A stretch of DNA of 64,000 bases from Ardenticatenaceae bacterium (lineage in GTDB: Bacteria > Chloroflexota > Anaerolineae > Promineifilales > Promineifilaceae), in NCBI GenBank assembly GCA_011525915.1, contig WYBM01000103.1, positions 1 through 64,000 of the forward strand. The letters are read 5' to 3'. The notes beneath the pieces were generated by a model. That model was not told the DNA's origin and ran no database searches. It saw only the letters and a list, made by a program, of their open reading frames with translations. Below, in pieces: positions 42,873 to 50,900 of the stretch (its first letter is position 1; the number at the start of each line of letters is the position of its first letter). The position numbers and the translations under genes were made by a program.

Positions 42873-43082
42873 ATGAAAAAAATCGCCCTTGGGTGCATTC
42901 GTTTTTATCAAAGGTTTATCTCGCGTTACACACCGCCAAGCTGCCGTTTTCAACCCACCTGTTCCTATTATGGCTATGAAGCCATCGAAAAATATGGCCT
43001 ATTAAAAGGTGGCTGGCTGGCGATTAAGCGTATTGCCCGCTGCCACCCTCTAAACCCCGGTGGGTACGACCCTGTTCCCTGA
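42873..43082 (+). CDS. yidD: Membrane protein insertion efficiency factor YidD
   Basis: 69 residues. [40 protein letters not shown] and [18 protein letters not shown] are family hallmarks, including the three conserved Cys (CRF, TCS, RCH). It is a small membrane-associated protein that aids YidC-dependent insertion. It lies 13 bases after rnpA. The following gene's frame overlaps its end only if the far-upstream GTG were used, which I reject. Confidence 0.96.
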   Translation: MKKIALGCIRFYQRFISRYTPPSCRFQPTCSYYGYEAIEKYGLLKGGWLAIKRIARCHPLNPGGYDPVP

Positions 43083-43107
43083 ACTGGATGAAAGCGGAGG
43101 TTATTCA

Positions 43108-44307
43108 TTGTTTACAGGCAAACGGCCGTTGCGACGGCCCTTAATACTCTTCACCCTCCTGGTTGGTTGGCTGCTGACCGGCTGTGCTGCTTCAAGCGTT
43201 AGCAATGAAAACTGGCCAGGACTCGCCACAGACGGACAATCCGTTTACGTGGCTTACGGCCCGGCGGTAGCGGCCTATGATGCGGCTACAGAGACAGAAC
43301 GTTGGCTCTACAAATCTGAAAATCGCGCTCTTCAGTTTAATGCAGCGCCCTCTGTGCAAGACGGCCGTGTTATTCTTGGGGATTACGGCGCGGCCGGCGG
43401 CATGTTCTCCCCTTCTATTAAAGTTTCTATTTACAGTCTGGAAGAGAAAGAGAACACGATTACGGCCCCACTCTGGACCAACAGCATCGTCGCCAAAGAC
43501 AAAATCATCGCCGGGCCGCTGCAAGTGGGTGATATAGCCTATGTGGGCACCGCCGACCGCCACCTGTTGGCCCTGGATGCCGACACTGGCGCGGAAATAT
43601 GGCGCTTTGACACCGATGGCCCAGTATGGGCCCAACCTACCTACCACGAAGGCATACTCTACGTTACGTCGCTGGATAAACACGTCTACGCGCTGGATGC
43701 CGACACTGGCAAAGAGGTATGGCAGGCAGAACTTGACGGCGCCATTTCCGCTCAACCCATTGTAAATCCCGATGAAAAACTGGTTTATGTTGGCGCCTAT
43801 GACAATGCACTACATGCCCTGGACATAAACGACGGGACAGAGCAATGGCAGGTAAAAGCCACTAACTGGATTTGGAGTGCACCAGCGCTGGCAGACGGCC
43901 GGCTCTATTTTGTCGACAGCAGCGCCCAGGCTTACGCTGTAGATGCCGCCAATGGCGACCTGTTATGGCAGGTCGCTGTCAACGAAATGCGCCAGGTGGC
44001 TGGCACCCTTTTACCGACACCCCAAAAGGTCAAGGGGGCTGTTCAGGCCAGTCCGGTGGTGGCCGATGGCCGGGTGTACATTGCTTCTGAAGGGAATCGG
44101 GAGACAGATGAAGGGCTGCTTATTGCCCTGGACGCCAACAGCGGCGAAGAAATATGGCAGCGTACCGTGAATTCACCGCTGTTTGCGACCCCTGTTGTTA
44201 TAGACGATGTGATTGTGGTGGCTATGCAGAGCGAACTGGCTGTCCTGGCCGCTTTCGACCTGGAATCCGGCGATCCAAAGTGGACGTATTTACCCGTTTT
44301 GGAATAG
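43108..44307 (+). CDS. PQQ-type beta-propeller lipoprotein (BamB-like)
   Basis: 399 residues from a TTG start at 43108, chosen because GCGGAGG sits 6-8 bases upstream and it begins the signal peptide FTGKRPLRRPLILFTLLVGW with lipobox LLTGC. The propeller has repeated PQQ blades: YVGTADRHLLALDADTGAEI, YVTSLDKHVYALDADTGKEV, YVGAYDNALHALDINDGTE, YFVDSSAQAYAVDAANGDLL, IALDANSGEEIW. Such proteins scaffold outer-surface assembly or redox enzymes. Its insertion between yidD and yidC is unusual and suggests a role in membrane-protein insertion or surface assembly (inference). Confidence 0.88.
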   Translation: MFTGKRPLRRPLILFTLLVGWLLTGCAASSVSNENWPGLATDGQSVYVAYGPAVAAYDAATETERWLYKSENRALQFNAAPSVQDGRVILGDYGAAGGMFSPSIKVSIYSLEEKENTITAPLWTNSIVAKDKIIAGPLQVGDIAYVGTADRHLLALDADTGAEIWRFDTDGPVWAQPTYHEGILYVTSLDKHVYALDADTGKEVWQAELDGAISAQPIVNPDEKLVYVGAYDNALHALDINDGTEQWQVKATNWIWSAPALADGRLYFVDSSAQAYAVDAANGDLLWQVAVNEMRQVAGTLLPTPQKVKGAVQASPVVADGRVYIASEGNRETDEGLLIALDANSGEEIWQRTVNSPLFATPVVIDDVIVVAMQSELAVLAAFDLESGDPKWTYLPVLE

Positions 44308-44321
44308 TGTAGGAATAAGTT

Positions 44322-45272
44322 ATGGGTGAACTATTTTCAATTATATGGAATGGGGCGATTATTGACCCCATGCTAAATGCCCTGCTGCTGCTGTATGGCC
44401 TGGTGGGCAACTTTGTGGTGGCTATTGCCATCTTTACCGTTATCACGCGCATCATTATGCTGCCGCTGAGTATGCGGCAGCAGCGCAGCATGGCCCGTAC
44501 CCAGGAAATGCAGCCTCAGATACGAGCCATCCAACAAAAGTACAAAGACAATCCACAAAAAATGCAAGAGGAATTCGGCAAAATCGGGTATAACCCGGCT
44601 GAGAGCCTGACCGGGTGTTTGCCACTTATTGCCACCATGCCCATCTTGTTTGGCTTGTTTGCGGTCCTGCGCATTGTCCTGAGTACGACACCCCAATCTC
44701 TATTGGAATTAACGCAGCGCGCTTATTCCTTTATTGACCTCACCGCCCTGCTGCCTATCAACAGCCAGTTTTTGTGGATGAATCTGGGGCAGCCTGATCC
44801 TTTTTACGTGTTACCCATCTTGGTGTTTGTGACCATGTTTGTACAAACACGCATTTCTACGCCAGCGGCGCAGCGCAACCAAAACAAAGACGCGGATCAA
44901 AAGAAAAAGCAGCAGCAAGACGATCCTACAGCGGCCATGACCCAATCGATGCAATATACCATGCCGCTGATGTTTGGCTTTTTCTCCCTTTCTTTTCAAG
45001 CAGGGTTGTCCATCTATTTTGTCCTCTCTAATCTGATAGGTATTGGCCAGGGATATTACACGCGCAAGGTGATGGAAAATGAAAAAACAGCCCGAGAAAA
45101 TGGAAAGGATTTGAAGGAATCAGGCAAGCCCGCAGAGGCAGTGTCTTCCTCCAACGGCCGTGTCTCTACAGAGGCCCAAAAGGAAATTGCGGGACAACCT
45201 GAAGTCTGGGCCAAAACCGCAAAGCCGCCAGCAAAAAAGAGTACATCCAAACGAAAGAAAAAGAAGAAATGA
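44322..45272 (+). CDS. yidC: Membrane protein insertase YidC/Oxa1
   Basis: 316 residues without the large periplasmic P1 domain of Gram-negative YidC, like the short Firmicute/Actinobacterial forms. Five TM helices are predictable. The cytoplasmic C1 loop RQQRSMARTQEMQPQIRAIQ (continuing QKYKDNPQK) and the TM2/TM3 region GCLPLIATMPILFGLFAVLR are typical. Late segment TAAMTQSMQYTMPLMFGFFS is the conserved TM4-5 hairpin. The hydrophilic-groove Arg appears to be in VITRIIMLPLSMRQQ. A C-terminal basic tail (KSTSKRKKKKK) may bind ribosomes. It precedes jag. Confidence 0.96.
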   Translation: MGELFSIIWNGAIIDPMLNALLLLYGLVGNFVVAIAIFTVITRIIMLPLSMRQQRSMARTQEMQPQIRAIQQKYKDNPQKMQEEFGKIGYNPAESLTGCLPLIATMPILFGLFAVLRIVLSTTPQSLLELTQRAYSFIDLTALLPINSQFLWMNLGQPDPFYVLPILVFVTMFVQTRISTPAAQRNQNKDADQKKKQQQDDPTAAMTQSMQYTMPLMFGFFSLSFQAGLSIYFVLSNLIGIGQGYYTRKVMENEKTARENGKDLKESGKPAEAVSSSNGRVSTEAQKEIAGQPEVWAKTAKPPAKKSTSKRKKKKK

Positions 45273-45313
45273 GTTTGTAACTGCTGTCATCGAGTGGAAT
45301 TGAGGGTTAACTT

Positions 45314-46117
45314 ATGAGTGAAGGACGTAATATTGAAATAAGACGCGCCACCGTTGAGGAGGCTGTTGAAGCCGGGCTGGCGCAGTTAGGGTTAAAGCGC
45401 AATGACGTGATCGTAGACGTTATTGACGAAGGCAGCAAGGGCATTTTGGGTCTGGGGGCGCGTGAAGCCGTCGTGCGCCTGGTGCCTATGGTAACTACGC
45501 CCGTGGCACCCACACCACCCCCACCGCCGCCCGTCAGGCGCCAACCATCACCGCCCCAACGCCAGCCAACGCCGCCAAAAGAAGGTAAAGTCGAAGGCGG
45601 CCGTGCCGGCGGCACGGCCGTACTGGCCGAATTTTCCACAGAAGAACTGGAAAAGGAACGGGATACCGCCCTGGATATCATGCATACCTTGCTGCAAAAA
45701 ATGCAAATCGAAGCTGAGATCACGGCCGTTGTCACCGAACCAGATGATCTTACGGGCCGGCAAATTAACCTGATCCAGGTGACTGGCCGCGACCTGGGTG
45801 TGTTGATTGGCCCCCGCGGTGAGACATTGAATGCACTGCAATACATTGGCCGACTGATGGTCGGCCATCGCCTGCATCAACGGGCTGACTTTATTGTAGA
45901 CATTGAAGGTTACCGGGAACGGCGTAAACAGGCGTTGGCGCGGCTGGCTGAACGCATGGCCGGCAAAGTGATCAAACAACGGCGTCCTGTTAGTCTGGAA
46001 CCTATGCCCCCCAATGAGCGCCGCGTTATCCACATGGCGCTGCGTGAGTATGCTGAGGTTTATACCCAAAGCACGGGGGAAGGCAACCGCCGCCGCGTGC
46101 GCATTTTGCCGAAGTAA
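45314..46117 (+). CDS. jag: Jag/KhpB RNA-binding protein (Jag-N, KH, R3H)
   Basis: 267 residues. The Jag-N domain (NIEIRRATVEEAVEAGLAQLG, GSKGILGLGAREAVV) is followed by a Pro-rich linker (about 60-100), a KH domain with the GxxG loop in GVLIGPRGETLNALQYI, and an R3H domain with the R-x-x-x-H core in NERRVIHMALREY. It is an RNA-binding partner of KhpA/KhpB-type complexes in other bacteria, affecting cell-envelope genes. GAGGG upstream. Last gene of the rpmH operon. Confidence 0.93.
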   Translation: MSEGRNIEIRRATVEEAVEAGLAQLGLKRNDVIVDVIDEGSKGILGLGAREAVVRLVPMVTTPVAPTPPPPPPVRRQPSPPQRQPTPPKEGKVEGGRAGGTAVLAEFSTEELEKERDTALDIMHTLLQKMQIEAEITAVVTEPDDLTGRQINLIQVTGRDLGVLIGPRGETLNALQYIGRLMVGHRLHQRADFIVDIEGYRERRKQALARLAERMAGKVIKQRRPVSLEPMPPNERRVIHMALREYAEVYTQSTGEGNRRRVRILPK

Positions 46118-46147
46118 AAAAGGCCCGGTAACTTTTGTTACTGGGCC
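46116..46147 (-). terminator. Terminator between converging jag and serA
   Basis: GGCCCGGTAAC-tttt-GTTACTGGGCC (one G-T wobble) with an A-run (46116-46121) on the jag side. On the minus strand the hairpin is followed by a T-run, so it ends serA transcription; as a strong hairpin it can also stop jag transcripts. Confidence 0.75.
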
Positions 46148-46163
46148 CTTCCATACCATCCTC

Positions 46164-47747
46164 CTATAAGCTTACCAACTTGACATTGGTAATGGCCGGA
46201 ATCTTGGCCAATGCATCTAAGACAGCCATGTCTGGTTTGCTGTCCAGGTTAATAAATGACAGCGCTTCGCCCCCTGGTTTATCACGCCCCATACGCCATT
46301 CACCAATATTCACTTCATAGGCAGCCAAGATCGTACCCACCTGACCAATAACACCGGGAACGTCCTTATTCCGCAATACCAGCACCTCACCTACAGGTTT
46401 GGCTTCCAGCTTATATTCGTCCACCTGTACCAGGCGCGGTTCGCTGCCGCCAAAAAGAACCCCGGCCAACAGCCGCTCCCCCTTCTCCCACTGCACCTTG
46501 CAAGAAATGAGATTAGGATAATCAATGGGGGTAAGGCCTTTAGTCTGCGACGTGGTAATACCGTTCTCTTCAGCCAATACCGGGGCATTAATGTAGTTCA
46601 CTTCTTCAGAGATTGATTTTTGCAAAATACCCTTTAAGAGTCCGGCGGCTACCGGTTTGATAAGTACGTCCACATCATCCCCACGCACTTCAATTTCCAC
46701 CCGGCGAATGGTGCCTTCTGCCAGGTGACAGTGAAGCAGGCCCAGCTTTTCGGCCAGCGTCATATACGGCCGTAACTCGTCAAACCCTGGCCCGGCCGGA
46801 AACGGCATATTCACCGCATTGCGAAAATCCCTACCACGCAGCGCATCTAAAATCTGGTCTACAATTTGTGTGGCTACGTCTCGCTGTGCTTCCAAAGAAC
46901 TTGCCCCCAGGTGGGGCGTATGTACCACGTTGGGCAAACCAATAAGCGGGCTGTCCACCGGCGGCTCCCGGCGATAAACATCCAGGCCGGCGGCTTTTAC
47001 CTTGCCGCTTTTTAGCGCCTGGGCCAATGCCGCCTCATCAACCAGCTTACCACGCGCCGCATTCACCAGGATCACACCATCCTTCATCTGGGCAATGGTC
47101 TCGGCGTTAATCATATTTTCCGTCTCCGGCATCAAAGCCGTGTGCAGGCTGATTACATCAGCCTGCGCCAATAAATCATCCAGGTCAACCAGCGTCACAC
47201 CATGATCACGACCCACCTCTTCAGAGACATAGGGATCATACGCCAGCACTTCCATGCCAAACGCCTGGGCACGTTTGGCCACATGCCGGCCAATCCGGCC
47301 AAACCCCACAATACCCAGTGTCTTGCGGTAGAGCTGCATGCCCGTATACTGTGACCGGTTCCACTCCCCGGCAGCCAGGGAAGAATGTGACTGTGCGGTG
47401 TAACGACTGGCAGCCAGCATCAGAGCCATGGCCTGCTCGGCGGTGGCAATGCTGTTGGCCTGCGGCGTGTTCATGACAATGATGCCGCGCATCGTAGCCG
47501 CCCGCACGTCAATGTTATCTACGCCCATACCGGCCCGGCCAACAACCTTCAAATTTTGCCCGACGGCCAATACATCGGCGTCTACCTTGGTTTCACTGCG
47601 TACGATCAGGGCGTCATAGGCAGGTAAAACAGCCATGAGTTCTTCCTTGCTCATGCCCGTTTTTAAATCATAGGTGGCCTCTGTGATCTGGTCTAACCGC
47701 TCTAGGCCAGCGGCCCCCAGTTTGTCAGAAATCAGAATTTTATACAT
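46164..47747 (-). CDS. serA: D-3-phosphoglycerate dehydrogenase
   Basis: 527 residues, the long SerA form. First committed step of serine synthesis (3-phosphoglycerate to 3-phosphohydroxypyruvate, NAD-dependent). NAD-binding TLGIVGFGRIGRHVAKRAQA; catalytic Arg region LVNAARGKLVDEAALA; catalytic His in VVHTPHLGASSLEAQ. An ASB-type intervening domain (about 315-445) and a C-terminal ACT domain (DVPGVIGQVGTILAAYEVNI) suggest allosteric serine control. AGAGGAAGG lies before the ATG. Together with the SerB-like phosphatase and class V aminotransferase at 40-42 kb the window encodes the three chemical steps to serine. Confidence 0.96.
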   Translation of the reverse strand: MYKILISDKLGAAGLERLDQITEATYDLKTGMSKEELMAVLPAYDALIVRSETKVDADVLAVGQNLKVVGRAGMGVDNIDVRAATMRGIIVMNTPQANSIATAEQAMALMLAASRYTAQSHSSLAAGEWNRSQYTGMQLYRKTLGIVGFGRIGRHVAKRAQAFGMEVLAYDPYVSEEVGRDHGVTLVDLDDLLAQADVISLHTALMPETENMINAETIAQMKDGVILVNAARGKLVDEAALAQALKSGKVKAAGLDVYRREPPVDSPLIGLPNVVHTPHLGASSLEAQRDVATQIVDQILDALRGRDFRNAVNMPFPAGPGFDELRPYMTLAEKLGLLHCHLAEGTIRRVEIEVRGDDVDVLIKPVAAGLLKGILQKSISEEVNYINAPVLAEENGITTSQTKGLTPIDYPNLISCKVQWEKGERLLAGVLFGGSEPRLVQVDEYKLEAKPVGEVLVLRNKDVPGVIGQVGTILAAYEVNIGEWRMGRDKPGGEALSFINLDSKPDMAVLDALAKIPAITNVKLVSL

Positions 47748-47900
47748 ACGCCTTCCTCTTTATAGGTGATAGATACATTGTGCCACAGTAATAGGGGGAC
47801 GTGGGGGTGGGTTATGTGGTTCAGAGGGAAATTATAATGATTGACGGGTACAGGTCAAATAATTTGTACATTTTATCACAAACAGCTTTGCGGCAGTGGT

Positions 47901-47927
47901 AGGGTGGCAGCCAAAGGCTGCCACCCT
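47901..47927 (-). terminator. Hairpin after the amylase gene
   Basis: AGGGTGGCAGCC-aaa-GGCTGCCACCCT, perfect 12-bp stem, 16 bases past the amylase stop. No T-run follows on the minus strand. Confidence 0.5.
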
Positions 47928-47942
47928 GCTGGTCTTGTCTTG

Positions 47943-50900
47943 TTAAGGTTTGGCCACTACCGGCAGGAAGATGAAGTAACCTTCAGCGGGGTTGACCACA
48001 AAGAGGCCGGTAACCACGGCCGTCTCCCAGGCGTTGGTCACCGTTAACGTCACCGTGTATACGCCGGGGGCAGCATACAGATGTACCGGATGGGTGTCTG
48101 TTACCACCGGGCTGCCGTCCCCAAAGTCCCACGCATAGCTCAGGGGGCCAGAGCCGGTGCTGGTGTTGGTGAACACGGCTGTCTGCCCGACCGCAATGGG
48201 CGAATTGCTGGCAAAACCGGCGGCCAGAGCCAGAGGATTAACAACAAACGTACCAGTAACCACGGCCGTTTCAAACGCATTGGTAGCCGTCAGGGTTACT
48301 GTGTATACACCCGGATCATCATAAACATGTACCTGGTGGGTACCTGTTACTACAGGGCTGCCATCACCAAAGTCCCATGTGTAGCTGAGGGGTGGTTGGC
48401 CGGTGGTGGTGTTGGTGAATACGGCCGTTTCCCCGACGATGACAGGCGTGTTGCTGCTAAAACCGGCCATCATCTGCTCTGGCACTGTGGTAAAGGCCCA
48501 CTGCACCGGCACCTGCTGCACACCAGTGTCACCGCCCGGCACCCCTACGGACATCGCCCCTGCCACCGTCACGGTATACGTTGTGCCGGTGGCCAGGGCT
48601 GCATCTGGCGTGAACGTGACTGCCCAGGTGCTGCTGTCATAAACAAACACGCCGGAAATGGGGCCAGCCGGGCCAACGACATCAAAGTCCGTGTCAGTCT
48701 GCATCGTTATGCTCCAGGTGACGGTAATGGCGGTGTTGACCGGGACATTGCTGCCGGTAGGCGCGTAATCCACCACAATGGGGTCACGCCAGAACTGCAC
48801 CGCTTTTTCATCATCCGGGCCATTGCCCCAATCGGTGGCGGTATTGTCCACAAGCTGCACCCCATTTGAACCATACTCAATGGTTACCTGCCGGTTGTTC
48901 AGGCTGACAATGCTGCCCCATGACTCTACGGTGTCCCACGAGCTGCGCGTGTACTTGTACTGTACCTGGGCGCCATCCAGAATAGGCAGTGTGTACGTCC
49001 ATACGTTGGTATTACCAACCTGGTTCATTGGGACCAGACCTGGGTTCCAGGGGCCTAATTCTGGTAAATCACCCACCAGGTAAACCGTACCCGGCGTGTA
49101 TTCAGGCACCGCTACCTGGAAAGTGACGGCTACAAAACGGGCTTCGGCCGTGGCCTGGACCACATTTGAGGGCGCCGCCCGGTTGAAGCTGGTATCAAAA
49201 GCCAGCACATAATAGTCATAAGTTTCGCCGGTGACCACGGCCGTGTCCTCATAGCTTGTTGTGCCACTGGCCAGGGAAGCCACGCGCACAAACCCAGGCG
49301 CGGTCACAGTCTGCCGGTACAGTTCATAGCCGGCCACGTCAGGGTCACCTACGGCATCCCAACTCAGGCTGATGCTGGCGGCTGATGTGCCCACCAGGTA
49401 AAGGGTGGTCGTCAGCGGTGGCGTGGTGTCGCTGCTGGCCTGTACGTGCAGCAAACCGGGCTGATCATTGTCGCCGGGGCCACCCAGGTCAGAAATATAC
49501 CAGGTGACGCCGCCGTTACTGCTCCAGCGAGAGATGTAATGAAACTCACCTATCACATCCGGCAGCATATTGCCCACGTACTCATCATTATTGCCGGCGG
49601 GGTTGGCATAATTCATTTCTGTCCATACCCAGGCCGTGGTGGACAGGGGAGCAGTGCCGCTAAGGGCATAGCCCACCTGAGCCCGAATGCCCTGGGCCGG
49701 GCCGCTGCCACCCGTAAAACTGTTTATAAACAACTGTGCATAAATGTCAGGCGTGGGGGTAATGGTGCTGATGGTGTGCGTGATTTCCACCGGCCATTGC
49801 AGATTGTACCAGGCCGTGGTCAGGTCATGGGCAGGAATACCCAGGGCCTCATTAGAATGGCCGCTCACCAGGCCGGTGGTGTCATCACGGCTGACAACCA
49901 CGTAATAGTACGGCGTGGCATTCTGCAGGCCGGTGTTGGTGTAACTCACGGCCGTGGTGTTGGCCACCCACACATACCCGCCACCGCTGACAGAACTGCG
50001 GTAAACGTTGTAGCTGGTGGCCCCGGCGGCGGCGCTCCATTCCAGGTCTACCTCCTGGTTGCGGGTGGCTGTCACGGCCAGGTCGGTTACTGCATCTGGC
50101 GGCGCGGCCATGGGGGCAGCCAGTACCAAAACCACACCACTTTGGCCTGGGACTTCAACAGTCAACAAACCGCTGCTATCAAGGGTATAGGTGTCGCCAG
50201 AGAAAGTGTCGGTAAAGACAGCACCATAGGGCAGGTAGCCCGTCAGGGTCAGGGTGACGGTCTGGGTCACCGGCGCAGCCATGGTACCGGCACGATTGAG
50301 AATGACAATGGCCGCATCGCTGTGATCAGGCAGTTTACGGCCGTAGCCATAGAGCCTAGCTGTATCATCTACCAGCAGCGTATCAAAACTGCCGGTACGC
50401 AAAGCCGGGTGATCATGACGGGCATTAGTCAGTAGGCTGTAATAGTTGTAAAGCGCATCCTGATTGGCCTGGCTTTGCAGGAAAGTGTAAAACGGCTGTC
50501 CCGTTTCATCTAGCCAGGGGTATGGTTGGCGGTTATACGGGTCATCTTCCCATTTACCCCCATAGTAATAGGTGGGGCCCACCAGACCTACTTCATCACC
50601 ATAATAAATGGTGGGGGCGCCAGGCAGCGTCATTTGCAAGATGGCCACCCCTTTTAAGCGCTCAATGCTCTCGCTCCAATCATAATTGGGGTTTTGCAGC
50701 GGCGTGTCATCGGTGCCGTTGGCGGCATTGTGGTCCAACATAAACAGGGGGCGATTGGTATCATGGCTGCCCAGCAAATTCATCATAGCGTGCAGAGCTT
50801 CGGGCGGGTAACGCTCGATCCAGTTGTGCAGACGGCCGTCTAACTGCGACGGCGCCAACGGTGCCAGCGGCCCAGCCGAACTGCCCGCGTTGTGATCATT

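Noticed and set aside
49446-50435. 329-codon open frame on the plus strand
   Set aside because: Antisense to the amylase gene, composed of frame-shadow sequence, no ribosome-binding site and no recognisable motif; the amylase frame is unambiguous.
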